Positions 27,551 to 36,557 of a stretch of DNA of 64,000 nucleotides are shown here, piece by piece (position 1 is the stretch's first letter; every line of letters begins with the position of its first letter). Under the pieces are notes generated by a model. That model did no database searches. It saw only the letters and a list, made by a program, of their open reading frames with translations, and had not been told where the DNA came from. Made by a program: the position numbers and the translations under genes. Where the stretch lies: positions 1 through 64,000 of the forward strand of contig CAITNS010000081.1 in the NCBI GenBank assembly GCA_903893815.1. The letters are read 5' to 3'. Origin of the DNA: an uncultured Bacteroidota bacterium (GTDB lineage Bacteria > Bacteroidota > Bacteroidia > B-17B0 > Aurantibacillaceae).

Positions 27551-29269
27551 CTATGAATTCAACTCTATCCATCGTTTATAATTTATAGAGCCTATATCCT
27601 TTTGTTTAAGCTTTAATACATCAAAATAAGTCAATAGCTTAGAGTTTTTTACCAATTTTAGTGTTTTTAACTGTTGATTTGATGAAACCGTTAATACAAG
27701 ATCTGACTCTTTATAATACTGCATCCAATCATTAAAATCATTTTTTAAAGTATAGCCATTTACAGCCAAAATTTCATCGCCAATACTTAAACCCGCTTTC
27801 CAACTTGGTGAGTAAGGTGCAATTAAAGCTACTTTTCTATTCAATCCAAAGTCCAAGGTTTTAAAACCATAAAGCGATTCGCAAGATTGTAGACTAGCTG
27901 TTTTTACTAATTCAACATCAATATAACTCAAGCATTCATTTAACGGTATTTCAAAATCTTCTGTTCCATAAACGTATTTATCAAAAAATGGTTTTAATGA
28001 AGTCCCAGCCGCTTTTTCACATAAACTAATAATATCTTGTTCTGAATAACCTTTTTGTTTTTTACCAAAATCGTTATACAATGCTCTGCAAACATCACTT
28101 AAGCCTTTTTGATTATTGCTGTGTTTCATGATTAAAGTATCTAACATAAAGGCCACTAAATTTCCTTCGTCGTAGATAGAGGTTTTACGATATGGCGCTC
28201 CTGGCGCATAACCATCTAACCAGGTATCCCAGCTTGAATGTGCAACCGATAAATTAAAGCGTCCGTAATTATGAAAATGCTTCGTTAAACGCTCCTCTAA
28301 AGTGTCAAAATACTCTTGAGTGTTAAAAACACCGCTCGTTAGCAATAATAAATCGCCATAATAGGTTGTAAAGCCTTCATATACATAGCCACTGCGTGCA
28401 TAATTTTCTTTAGTGAAGTCGTAAGGTAACATTTCAACCGGGCGAATGTATTTGATATTCCACGTGTGAAATAATTCGTGACAAGACACTCCCAAAATAT
28501 CTTCGTACGTTTTTCCTTTGTTCACATTATATCCAGGACCAATAGCTATAACCGTTGATTTTTGATGTTCAACACCGTGATAAAATTTAAATGGCAAAAT
28601 TTGAAATAAAAAATGATACTCATCGGTTGGAATACCTTGCCAAAAATTCAGTTGAGTTTGAGTAAACTTCTTAAAATCTGTTTTAAACTTCTCAAAATCA
28701 GGCTTGCACTCGCCAATAAAATGTAACCAAAATTGAATGCCGTTCACTTCGTAATAGTCGGATTGCAAAGCTGCACTCGCCATAATCGGACTATCAGCTA
28801 ATTCATCAAAAGAAGATGCAACGAAATTCTTATCCACTTTTTTAAGAGACGTGGCTACTTTATAATTTTCAGGAACATCTAATTCAACCGTATGTTCTTC
28901 ATGCATTCTAGCAGGAACATACATGCACAAGTGCACTGGGTTGACATAGAGCTGAGTTTCATCGGCATAACAATTACCTGCATTAATTTCGGTAGTATGA
29001 TAACTATAAGTGACTTTTATTTTTTTAGCGCCATTAGTTTCAATTACCCATAAATCTTTAGTGGATTTTTGATAAACAAGAGGTTTGTCATTTTCATCAA
29101 AAACATCTACTCTCTTTACATTTTTAGCAAAATTACCTAATTCGTAACGCCCTGGTCGCCATGCTGATAATTGAAGTTCAAGACTTGGAGAAGAAACAGT
29201 GTCAATCGTTAAATCAACATATATATAATGAGATTGAGGGTTTTTGAGGTATAATTTGTAATGAATCAT
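27551..29269 (-). CDS. M61-family aminopeptidase with PDZ domain
   Basis: 572 residues, no signal peptide. The N-terminal beta domain (about 1-165, WRPGRYELGNFAKNVKRVDV) is typical of M61 glycyl aminopeptidases. The zinc motif is CHELFHTWNIKYIRP (HExxH at about 264-268), and the third ligand Glu is in YVYEGFTTYYGDLLL (about 297-311). A C-terminal PDZ domain (about 460-540) contains the substrate-loop-like words APYSPSWKAGLSIGDEILAV. Such enzymes remove N-terminal Gly or Ala from peptides; this one is predicted to be cytoplasmic or periplasm-facing without cleavage. Confidence 0.93.
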   Translation of the reverse strand: MIHYKLYLKNPQSHYIYVDLTIDTVSSPSLELQLSAWRPGRYELGNFAKNVKRVDVFDENDKPLVYQKSTKDLWVIETNGAKKIKVTYSYHTTEINAGNCYADETQLYVNPVHLCMYVPARMHEEHTVELDVPENYKVATSLKKVDKNFVASSFDELADSPIMASAALQSDYYEVNGIQFWLHFIGECKPDFEKFKTDFKKFTQTQLNFWQGIPTDEYHFLFQILPFKFYHGVEHQKSTVIAIGPGYNVNKGKTYEDILGVSCHELFHTWNIKYIRPVEMLPYDFTKENYARSGYVYEGFTTYYGDLLLLTSGVFNTQEYFDTLEERLTKHFHNYGRFNLSVAHSSWDTWLDGYAPGAPYRKTSIYDEGNLVAFMLDTLIMKHSNNQKGLSDVCRALYNDFGKKQKGYSEQDIISLCEKAAGTSLKPFFDKYVYGTEDFEIPLNECLSYIDVELVKTASLQSCESLYGFKTLDFGLNRKVALIAPYSPSWKAGLSIGDEILAVNGYTLKNDFNDWMQYYKESDLVLTVSSNQQLKTLKLVKNSKLLTYFDVLKLKQKDIGSINYKRWIELNS

Positions 29270-29334
29270 AGGCTAAATTTAGCTTCTAAATTATATAAAG
29301 CATAAGTAAAAACAAATTATATTTACAGATAATA

Positions 29335-30423
29335 ATGAAGCTAATTATCATATCTATTCTATTATCATTTGCTGGCTTTAGTCAATTAAATGATTCGTTG
29401 TTATATCAAATCAAAACTATTGAAAACGATACAGAAAGAGTTAACCAATTATACAAAACCGGTTTTGATATTAGAAATACAGATCCTGAACTATCCTACA
29501 AAATTGCAACTCTATGTGAAAAAGAAGCTCTAAAAAGTAAGAGTATAGTACATCTTGCTAAAAGTAATAATTTATTAGCGCTTTTATTTTACAAAAAAGG
29601 AGATTATACCAAAGCCCTTCAATATCAAAAAAAAACATTGCTATTAAGTCAGGCCATCAATAACCAATTTTGGATTGCTATTAATCAAGCTAATCTTGGC
29701 AATATCTATAGCGATATTAATTACCCTAAATTAGCTGAATACTCCTATTTACAATCCTTACAAGCATCTAACCAAACAGGAAATACACTTCAAATTGCTC
29801 GTTGCTTAATTAATATTGGCGTTTTAAAACATGAACAAAAAGAATTTAATGCTGCAATTAAGCAATTTGAAGAGGCAATGAAATATGCCAATGACATAGG
29901 TAACCAAGAGTTAATGGCTGATTGTTATAATAATATAGGCACCATGTTGAGAGAGCAACATAAATTAGATAGTGCTTTATTGTATTTAGAAGAGGGATTA
30001 AAAATAAGACAGTTAATTGATAACGAATTTGAACTGGCTGATAGTTATAATAATATTGCGATGGTGTATGTTTTACAAAAAAACTTTAATCAAGCTTCAA
30101 ACTATATTTTATTAGCTAACAACATTTGTTCGAGATATGAATATCCAGAGGCATTAGTTGAGTTATATCAAACACAATCTGAATTTTATGAAGCTCAACA
30201 AAATTTTGAACAAGCGAACATTTTCCTAAAAAAGCATTATGCCTTAAAAGACAGTTTAAAACAAATAGACCAAGAAAATAAAGATTTGATATTTATCGAC
30301 GAAGAAATTTCCTTGAAAAGTAAAAATAATAGCACTTCAAATACCTCAAACAATTGGTTATTATTTCCTTTAATCATATTACTAATTGGCATTCCTTTAT
30401 TTTTAATCCGTTATAAAAGATGA
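29335..30423 (+). CDS. TPR-repeat protein with C-terminal membrane anchor
   Basis: 362 residues. A signal peptide or anchor (about 1-16, ISILLSFAGFSQ) precedes about six tetratricopeptide repeats (about 45-280; for example QIARCLINIGVLKHEQKEFN and LMADCYNNIGTMLREQHKLD) and one transmembrane helix near 340-358 (WLLFPLIILLIGIPLFLIRY). It resembles the sensory halves of Bacteroidota TPR histidine kinases or LuxR-like regulators but stops before any output domain. Its stop overlaps the start of the SUI1 gene (ATGA), so they are coupled. Confidence 0.8.
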   Translation: MKLIIISILLSFAGFSQLNDSLLYQIKTIENDTERVNQLYKTGFDIRNTDPELSYKIATLCEKEALKSKSIVHLAKSNNLLALLFYKKGDYTKALQYQKKTLLLSQAINNQFWIAINQANLGNIYSDINYPKLAEYSYLQSLQASNQTGNTLQIARCLINIGVLKHEQKEFNAAIKQFEEAMKYANDIGNQELMADCYNNIGTMLREQHKLDSALLYLEEGLKIRQLIDNEFELADSYNNIAMVYVLQKNFNQASNYILLANNICSRYEYPEALVELYQTQSEFYEAQQNFEQANIFLKKHYALKDSLKQIDQENKDLIFIDEEISLKSKNNSTSNTSNNWLLFPLIILLIGIPLFLIRYKR

Positions 30424-30761
30424 GTAAAAAAGATAAAACAAGAGTTAATGTAGTTTATTCTACAAATCCTAATTTCAGTTATGAAAATGAGGAAGAAACT
30501 AACCATGATACATTACCGCCACAACAACAAAATTTAAAATTGTTTTTAGACCGAATTGGTGGCGGGAAACTCGTAACACGTATTAGTGGTTTTGTTGGAA
30601 CTGAAAACGATTTAAATAATTTAGCAAAAACGCTCAAACAAAAATGTGGCGTTGGAGGTAATGCCAAAGACGGTAATATTTTGATTCAAGGAGATAACCG
30701 CGACAAACTATTAGACCTATTAACCAAAGCAAGCTACAAAGCCAAAAAAGCAGGAGGTTAA
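30420..30761 (+). CDS. SUI1/YciH-family translation initiation factor homologue
   Basis: 113 residues, a single SUI1 (eIF1-like) domain in the C-terminal 75 residues: GGKLVTRISGFVGTENDLNN, LAKTLKQKCGVGGNAKDGNI and LIQGDNRDKLLDLLTKASYK match the bacterial YciH form. The family binds the small ribosomal subunit and affects start-site fidelity. An acidic, Asn-rich N-terminus precedes the domain. It overlaps the TPR gene by four bases. Confidence 0.93.
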   Translation: MSKKDKTRVNVVYSTNPNFSYENEEETNHDTLPPQQQNLKLFLDRIGGGKLVTRISGFVGTENDLNNLAKTLKQKCGVGGNAKDGNILIQGDNRDKLLDLLTKASYKAKKAGG

Positions 30762-30838
30762 ATTAAGGTGTAATTTTTAAAAATAATTGAATTATAGCGT
30801 AAAAATCCCGATATTAGAAACTCTAAAAATAAACTACT

Positions 30839-31363
30839 ATGAGCGCACTTGTTGAAATTTTAAAAATCATGATTCCTGCCGGAGCAGTTTTTGCAGCGGC
30901 CTATTTTTTAGTTAAACGTTTTTTAGATAATGATCAGAAAAGACGTGAACACGAATTAAAAAAAACAACGCTTGGAACCATCACTCCATTAAAAATTCAA
31001 GCCTTTGAAAGAATTGTTATTTATTTAGAACGTATTAATCCAAATAGCCTAGTAATTCGTGTTAACAAAAATGGTATGTCTGCTCGTCAGTTACATATGG
31101 AATTAGTAAATGCTATTAAAACAGAATACGAGCATAACTTATCACAGCAAATTTACTTAACAGCTGGTGCATGGGAATTAGTAAAAACATCTAAAGAAGA
31201 GATTATTCAACTAGTAAATATTTCATCATCAAAAGTACAAGCTGATGCCAATAGCTCTGAATTAGCTATGATGATTTTAAACATTACCGCTAATCTTGGA
31301 AAAAAATTACCAAACGACGTAGCGATTGATTATCTTAAAAAAGAAATTGCTCAAATATTTTAA
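30839..31363 (+). CDS. Conserved membrane-anchored protein beside methylmalonyl-CoA mutase
   Basis: 174 residues. One N-terminal helix (about 6-25, ILKIMIPAGAVFAAAYFLVK) anchors a helical cytoplasmic region with QAFERIVIYLERINPNSLVI (about 58-77), QQIYLTAGAWELVKTSKEEI and VAIDYLKKEIAQIF. Proteins of this form are found next to methylmalonyl-CoA mutase genes in Bacteroidota, from memory of gene order; no function is known. It is 67 bases upstream of the mutase small subunit, and the gap holds a short repeat that may form a hairpin. Confidence 0.65.
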   Translation: MSALVEILKIMIPAGAVFAAAYFLVKRFLDNDQKRREHELKKTTLGTITPLKIQAFERIVIYLERINPNSLVIRVNKNGMSARQLHMELVNAIKTEYEHNLSQQIYLTAGAWELVKTSKEEIIQLVNISSSKVQADANSSELAMMILNITANLGKKLPNDVAIDYLKKEIAQIF

Positions 31364-31377
31364 ATAAAATTTTGTTA

Positions 31378-31413
31378 GTGCGCTTGTTACGCTGAGTATA
31401 GTCTAAGCGCATG
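31378..31413. repeat. Degenerate copy of the CGCTGAG...GTCGAAGCG repeat
   Basis: The gap contains TGCGCTTGTTACGCTGAG followed by TATAGTCTAAGCGCA. The ends TGCGCTT and AAGCGCA are complementary, and the interior matches the repeat at 40001-40024 (GTCACGCTGAGCGGAGTCGA then AGCG) with several changes. Confidence 0.5.
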
Positions 31414-31430
31414 AACATAAAACAAATACC

Positions 31431-32690
31431 ATGCAAAAATTATTTACTGAATTCAACCCAACTAATGCTGCTCAATGGAAAGAGCAATTAGTGAAAGATT
31501 TAAAAGGCATTGATTACAATACATTAGTTTGGAAAACAAACTCAGGCATTGATGTTCAACCTTTTTATACTAAAGAAAACATAAGCACAAACCCAACTCC
31601 CATTTTTGCTAAAAACAATTGGGCTATTTGCGAGAATGTTTTTGTATCAGATGCAAAAACTGCAAACACTCAAGCCTTAAATGCTTTACAAAACGGTGCA
31701 TCTGGTTTAGTGTTTCATATTACCAAAAAAACAGACTTTGCTGTTTTATTAAAAGGAGTTTTATTACAACACATCTATTCTCTGTTTATGGTTAAGCCTG
31801 AATTTGAGAAAGAACTAACTACTTTTTTAAGTTCTATCCCAACTGGAGATAGTTGCTTTGTTGAATATGATAATGCTTTAAACGGAACAATTGAATTAAA
31901 TAATACTTCCTCTATTTGCATTAATACCAATTTGTATCAAGAGGCAGGCTCAAACACTGTAAACGAATTAGCGTTTTCTATTGCTCACTTAAATGAATAT
32001 TTGAATATTGCTCCTTCTAACATAAAAAATGTCCACTTAAACATTTCTGTTGGTGGCGATTTTTTTATGGAGATTGCTAAACTAAGAGCTCTTAGAAAAT
32101 TAGCGAACTTCTTACTTAACCAATATGAAATTAAAGCAAGTGTTCATATTCATGCTCAAACGACTTTAATTAATAAAAGCACCATAGATAGCTACAACAA
32201 CATGCTACGTTCTACCACAGAAGCCATGAGTGCTTCCATTGGTGGCGCAAACAGTATTGTTGTTTTACCTTTTGATGTGGAATTTAATGCGCAAAACGAT
32301 TTTAGTTCTCGTATGGCTCGTAACCAACAATTAATTTTAAAAGACGAAAGTTATTTAAATGTGGTTGCTGATATGGCAGCGGGTTCATATTACATTGAAA
32401 CTTTGACCGAAACGCTTTGCGAAAAAGCTTGGGAACAATTTAAAGTGATTGAATCGAAAGGTGGTTTATTAGCGTGCTTAAAATCAAACTATATACAAGA
32501 CATCATTTCTAAAGATGCAGAAACATTGATTCAACAATTTAAAGAAGGGAAATTAGTTTTAGTAGGCGTTAATAAATTCCAAAATAAAAACGAAGAAGTA
32601 AAATCTGTTAAAAGAAAAAACACTAGTCATTCGTCTGGAATTAAAACTATTAATTTGAGTGAATCTTTAGAACAACAATTAGCCAATTAA
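31431..32690 (+). CDS. mutA: Methylmalonyl-CoA mutase small (beta) subunit
   Basis: 419 residues, homologous to the mutase barrel but without the cobalamin-binding domain. It begins [20 protein letters not shown], and carries the barrel words [20 protein letters not shown] (about 288-307) and [20 protein letters not shown] (about 317-336). Dimeric mutases use this non-catalytic subunit with the large one to interconvert succinyl-CoA and (R)-methylmalonyl-CoA, linking propionate metabolism and the TCA cycle. At 419 residues it is shorter than the 600-residue form of actinobacteria, as usual in this phylum. It is two bases upstream of mutB. Confidence 0.93.
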   Translation: MQKLFTEFNPTNAAQWKEQLVKDLKGIDYNTLVWKTNSGIDVQPFYTKENISTNPTPIFAKNNWAICENVFVSDAKTANTQALNALQNGASGLVFHITKKTDFAVLLKGVLLQHIYSLFMVKPEFEKELTTFLSSIPTGDSCFVEYDNALNGTIELNNTSSICINTNLYQEAGSNTVNELAFSIAHLNEYLNIAPSNIKNVHLNISVGGDFFMEIAKLRALRKLANFLLNQYEIKASVHIHAQTTLINKSTIDSYNNMLRSTTEAMSASIGGANSIVVLPFDVEFNAQNDFSSRMARNQQLILKDESYLNVVADMAAGSYYIETLTETLCEKAWEQFKVIESKGGLLACLKSNYIQDIISKDAETLIQQFKEGKLVLVGVNKFQNKNEEVKSVKRKNTSHSSGIKTINLSESLEQQLAN

Positions 32691-32692
32691 TT

Positions 32693-34825
32693 ATGAGAAA
32701 AGATTTTTCAAACATATCCTATAAGAACTCTAATGTCAAGCTAAGCGGAGTCGAAGCGTCAGAAAAGTATACAACAGCAGAACAAATCACCTTAAATACA
32801 TCTTATACTTTAGCAGACACTAAAGACTTTGAACACTTAAATTTTGCAGCAGGAACACCACCTTTTTTACGTGGTCCCTACTCTAGTATGTATGTTCAAA
32901 ATCCTTGGACAGTTCGTCAGTATGCAGGTTTTAGTACAGCTGAAGAAAGTAATGCGTTCTATCGTCGTAACTTAGCGGCAGGACAAAAAGGCTTATCAGT
33001 TGCGTTTGACTTAGCTACTCACCGTGGTTATGATAGTGATCATGAACGCGTAGTTGGTGATGTTGGAAAAGCAGGTGTTGCTATTGATTCTATTTTAGAT
33101 ATGAAAGTATTGTTCGATCAAATTCCACTAGATGAAATGAGTGTGAGTATGACCATGAATGGTGCTGTATTACCCATTTTAGCATTTTACATTGTAGCTG
33201 CGGAAGAACAAGGTGTATCAATGGATAAACTTTCTGGTACTATTCAAAACGATATTTTAAAAGAATTCATGGTGCGTAACACTTACATTTACCCACCAGA
33301 GCAATCGATGAAAATTATTGCGGATATTTTTGAATTCACTTCTCAAAAAATGCCGAAATTTAATTCTATTTCTATTAGTGGTTACCACATGCAAGAAGCA
33401 GGTGCAACAGCAGATATTGAATTAGCGTACACTTTAGCAGATGGATTAGAGTATATCAGAACTGGTATTAAAGCAGGATTAGATATTGATGCCTTTGCTC
33501 CTCGCCTTTCTTTCTTTTGGGCTATTGGCATGAACCATTTTATGGAAATTGCTAAAATGCGCGCAGGTCGTATGCTGTGGGCTAAAATGGTAAAACAGTT
33601 TAATCCAAAATCGGCTAAGTCGATGGCATTACGTACACATTGTCAAACCAGTGGTTGGAGTTTAACAGAACAAGATCCATTTAATAACGTCACTCGTACT
33701 TGTGTTGAAGCTTTAGCGGCAGCGATGGGACATACACAAAGTTTACACACGAATGCCTTAGATGAAGCCATTGCTCTGCCAACAGATTTTAGCGCTCGTA
33801 TTGCTCGTAACACACAATTGTTTTTACAAAACGAAACTAATGTATGTAAAGTAGTTGACCCTTGGGCAGGTTCATATTATGTTGAAACCTTAACACATGA
33901 GTTAGCTCACAAAGCCTGGGAATTAATTGAAGAGGTTGAAAAACTTGGCGGCATGGCTAAAGCCATTGAAACAGGAATTCCTAAAATGCGTATTGAAGAG
34001 GCCGCTGCTCGCAAGCAAGCACGCATTGATGGTGGAAAAGATATTATTGTTGGTGTTAACTTATATCAAACCAACGAAAAAACAAACATCGATATTTTAG
34101 ATGTAGATAATGCTAAAGTTAGAACACAACAGCTAGAGCGTTTAGCAAAATTAAAAGCAGAACGTAATCCAAAAGAAGTTGAAGCAGCTTTATCTGCATT
34201 AACAGAAGCGGCTAAAACTGGTAAAGGAAATTTATTAGAATTAGCTATCAGTGCCGCTCGTGTTCGTTGTAGTTTAGGGGAAATCTCTTACGCCTTAGAA
34301 CTTGTATTTGGAAGATATAAAGCTAACATCAGAAGTATAGCTGGAGTTTACAGTAAAGAAATTAGTATGGATAAACACTTTTTAAAAGCAAAAGAATTAG
34401 CCGACAAATTTGCTGAAATGGATGGTCGTCGTCCTCGTATTATGATTGCAAAAATGGGACAAGACGGACATGATAGAGGTGCAAAAGTTATCTCCACCAG
34501 TTTTGCCGATATGGGATTTGATGTGGATATTGGCCCTTTATTTCAAACACCTGCCGAAGCAGCTAAACAAGCAGTTGAAAATGATGTGCATATTTTAGGT
34601 GTATCATCTTTAGCTGCGGGACATAAAACCTTAATTCCACAAGTCATTGAAGAATTAAAAAAATATGGTAGAGAAGATATTATGGTGATTGCTGGAGGCG
34701 TTATACCTCAGCAAGATTATGATTTCTTATACAAAGCAGGGGTATCTGGTGTATTTGGCCCTGGAACTGTTATTAGTATTTCTGCTATTGATATTTTAGA
34801 GAAATTAATAGAGAAGAATAAATAG
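32693..34825 (+). CDS. mutB: Methylmalonyl-CoA mutase large (alpha) subunit
   Basis: 710 residues. The catalytic TIM barrel begins at [20 protein letters not shown] (about 51-70) and contains [40 protein letters not shown] and [20 protein letters not shown]. The C-terminal cobalamin domain (about 575-710) has the base-off motif GQDGHDRG (about 591-598, His binding cobalt), [12 protein letters not shown] and VIAGGVIP. The N-terminal linker carries an in-frame copy of a dispersed repeat (32735-32760, giving VKLSGVEAS), a segment not expected in homologues. A palindrome at 34839-34881 with a following T-rich run probably ends the transcript. Confidence 0.97.
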   Translation: MRKDFSNISYKNSNVKLSGVEASEKYTTAEQITLNTSYTLADTKDFEHLNFAAGTPPFLRGPYSSMYVQNPWTVRQYAGFSTAEESNAFYRRNLAAGQKGLSVAFDLATHRGYDSDHERVVGDVGKAGVAIDSILDMKVLFDQIPLDEMSVSMTMNGAVLPILAFYIVAAEEQGVSMDKLSGTIQNDILKEFMVRNTYIYPPEQSMKIIADIFEFTSQKMPKFNSISISGYHMQEAGATADIELAYTLADGLEYIRTGIKAGLDIDAFAPRLSFFWAIGMNHFMEIAKMRAGRMLWAKMVKQFNPKSAKSMALRTHCQTSGWSLTEQDPFNNVTRTCVEALAAAMGHTQSLHTNALDEAIALPTDFSARIARNTQLFLQNETNVCKVVDPWAGSYYVETLTHELAHKAWELIEEVEKLGGMAKAIETGIPKMRIEEAAARKQARIDGGKDIIVGVNLYQTNEKTNIDILDVDNAKVRTQQLERLAKLKAERNPKEVEAALSALTEAAKTGKGNLLELAISAARVRCSLGEISYALELVFGRYKANIRSIAGVYSKEISMDKHFLKAKELADKFAEMDGRRPRIMIAKMGQDGHDRGAKVISTSFADMGFDVDIGPLFQTPAEAAKQAVENDVHILGVSSLAAGHKTLIPQVIEELKKYGREDIMVIAGGVIPQQDYDFLYKAGVSGVFGPGTVISISAIDILEKLIEKNK
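32735..32760. repeat. In-frame dispersed repeat inside mutB
   Basis: GTCAAGCTAAGCGGAGTCGA followed by AGCGTC matches GTCACGCTGAGCGGAGTCGA then AGCG at 40001-40024 with two changes. It is translated as VKLSGVEAS in the variable linker before the conserved mutase barrel. Confidence 0.75.
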
Positions 34826-34838
34826 AGTTAAATTTTAA

Positions 34839-34881
34839 AATGGCCGTTAATCCAAAGTTCAACTTTCATTTAACGGTCATT
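34839..34881. repeat. 43-bp palindrome, left copy, after mutB and at the ATPase 3' end
   Basis: A 43-base inverted repeat centred on 34860: the right arm AACTTTCATTTAACGGTCAT plus T pairs with 17 of 21 bases of the left arm. It ends one base before the ATPase stop codon (34883-34885) and lies 13 bases after the mutB stop. A T-rich run (TTTTTATTTTAT) follows on the plus strand and TTTTAAAATTT on the minus strand, so it can terminate both genes. Confidence 0.9.
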
Positions 34882-34882
34882 T

Positions 34883-36061
34883 TTATTTTATCAATTTTGG
34901 TAAATTCGTTTTTAAAAAGTCATAAACACCGCATACAGTAACAGTTTCACTCATTTTATAGGTTACTTGTTGATATGGGGTAACTACAAATCCATTAGTA
35001 CATTTTAAATCAGTTATCGATTCATAAAACCCTCTTGATAAAACTGGATTATTACTTGTTTTAATTTCGATACAGGCAATTGGTTTTAATCCTTTAACTA
35101 ATACCAAATCCATTTCGCTACCATCATGTGTTCGATAATAATAAGGCGTTATATGATATGGCAGTAGCTGAGTAATTTGTTCAATCACATATCCTTCCCA
35201 AGCATTACCAACATTTGAATTAAATAATAATTCCTTAGCCGAATGTATATCTGATAAATAATGTAACAAACCACTATCTCTAATATAAACCTTTGGGCTT
35301 TTTATTAATCGTTTTTTAGTGCTTATAAAATAGGCAGGTAATTTGCGTAACATAAAAGCACCTTCTAAATACTCAATATAACGATTAACTGTAACTGCAC
35401 TTACATCCAAGCCTTTTGCAAATGATTGAGCATTCCAAACACTTCCATTAAAATGACCTAGCATTTTCCATAATTTAAACATTAATTCGGCAGAGAATGT
35501 CACACCAAACAGTGTATTCAAATCTCTTTCAATAAAAGTTCTAAAAAAATGATTCATCCAAGCGTTGCTGTCTTTATCATTTTTACTGAGCCACGCATCT
35601 GGAAATCCACCTCTAAACCAGTGTTTATTAATATCCGATTGCTTTTTATAAATCTCTGTTAAATTAAATGGACAAACTTCCGAATAAGCAATTCTGCCAG
35701 CCAAGGTTTCTGAAACACCTTTTATTAAATGCGGGCTTGCCGAGCCTAATAATAAATATTTACCTGCTTTTTTGTTTTTATCTACTAAGGAACGTAGCAA
35801 TTCAAAAAGCTCTGGTAAACGTTGAACTTCATCAATGATAATTGTTTTAGCTTCCAATGAAGAAAGGAAAAATTCAGAATCTTTAAATTTGCTCTTATCT
35901 GCTGGACTCTCTAAATCAAAATAATAGCTATCATTTTTTTTGGTTAAATACAATTGCTTAGCAATAGTGGTTTTGCCACATTGTCTTGGGCCAATAATGG
36001 CAACAACAGGAAATTGTTTCATATATCGGCTAATTTCTTGCTCTTTTAATCGATTTATCAT
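34883..36061 (-). CDS. AAA+ ATPase with DUF4143 domain, palindrome-flanked
   Basis: 392 residues from ATG at 36061 (MINRLKEQEISRYMKQFPVV). A longer start at 36109 would place 16 codons inside the flanking palindrome and upstream of the promoter box, so it is rejected. Walker A is GPRQCGKTTI (about 23-32), Walker B TIIIDEVQRLPELFELL (about 90-106), followed by a GSASPHL sensor motif and a helix-turn-helix-like region (about 210-240). The C-terminal DUF4143 part contains SEMDLVLVKGLKPIACIEIK (about 328-347), the D...E-x-K arrangement of PD-(D/E)xK nuclease folds. Members have no settled function; some are toxin- or defence-linked. It lies alone, opposite to its neighbours, between two 43-bp palindromes. 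Confidence 0.9.
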   Translation of the reverse strand: MINRLKEQEISRYMKQFPVVAIIGPRQCGKTTIAKQLYLTKKNDSYYFDLESPADKSKFKDSEFFLSSLEAKTIIIDEVQRLPELFELLRSLVDKNKKAGKYLLLGSASPHLIKGVSETLAGRIAYSEVCPFNLTEIYKKQSDINKHWFRGGFPDAWLSKNDKDSNAWMNHFFRTFIERDLNTLFGVTFSAELMFKLWKMLGHFNGSVWNAQSFAKGLDVSAVTVNRYIEYLEGAFMLRKLPAYFISTKKRLIKSPKVYIRDSGLLHYLSDIHSAKELLFNSNVGNAWEGYVIEQITQLLPYHITPYYYRTHDGSEMDLVLVKGLKPIACIEIKTSNNPVLSRGFYESITDLKCTNGFVVTPYQQVTYKMSETVTVCGVYDFLKTNLPKLIK

Positions 36062-36065
36062 AGCA

Positions 36066-36073
36066 CAAATATA
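36066..36073 (-). promoter_or_regulatory. -7 promoter box of the DUF4143 ATPase
   Basis: TATATTTG on the minus strand (TAnnTTTG) ends four bases before the ATG, so transcription would begin at or next to the start codon. The -33 region falls inside the palindrome at 36079-36121. Confidence 0.6.
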
Positions 36074-36078
36074 TAAAT

Positions 36079-36121
36079 AATGACCGTTATATGAAAGTTT
36101 AACTTTCATATAACGGTCATT
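36079..36121. repeat. 43-bp perfect palindrome, right copy, upstream of the ATPase
   Basis: Perfect 21-base arms around the single base 36100: the left arm begins AATGACCGTTATATGAAAGT and the right arm is its exact complement. The arm differs by one base from the right arm of the copy at 34839-34881. It lies 17 bases upstream of the ATPase start and across its presumed -33 region. Confidence 0.95.
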
Positions 36122-36189
36122 TTAACAAAATAATTTATCAGTTTTATCTTATAAATTATTCGTATTTTTAGTGCTTTAATAACCTAAAT

Positions 36190-36543
36190 ATGTCTCGCGG
36201 CCTACAAACCATATTATTGCTATTAGCTTCTAACACCTTTATGACGATTGCTTGGTACGGACATTTAAAATTTAAAAACGTAGGGATGCTTTTAGCTATT
36301 GCTATTAGTTGGGGAATTGCATTACTCGAATATAGTTTGATGGTGCCAGCTAATAAAATTGGAAGCGATATGAATGGTGGGCCATATAATATGTTTCAGT
36401 TAAAAATTATTCAAGAAGTTATCTCTATCAGTGTTTTTATCATATTTACTTTATTAGTATTTAAAACTGAAACGCTGAAATGGAATCATATCATTGGGTT
36501 TTTAGCACTATTTATTGCCGTCTATTTCTTTTTTAAAAAGTAA
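36190..36543 (+). CDS. DUF486 (DMT-type) small membrane protein
   Basis: 117 residues with four hydrophobic helices. The words ASNTFMTIAWYGHLKFK (about 13-29), IAISWGIALLEYSLMVPANK (about 37-56) and GPYNMFQLKIIQEVISISVF (about 64-83) are the signature of DUF486, a small branch of the drug/metabolite transporter superfamily. Substrate unknown. It is followed 14 bases later by the GT87 gene on the same strand. Confidence 0.9.
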   Translation: MSRGLQTILLLLASNTFMTIAWYGHLKFKNVGMLLAIAISWGIALLEYSLMVPANKIGSDMNGGPYNMFQLKIIQEVISISVFIIFTLLVFKTETLKWNHIIGFLALFIAVYFFFKK

Positions 36544-36557
36544 ACCATTAAATCATT

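Noticed and set aside
36062-36109. A 16-residue N-terminal extension of the DUF4143 ATPase
   Set aside because: It is encoded by the palindrome and lies upstream of the TATATTTG box; the family start MINRLKEQEI is at 36061.
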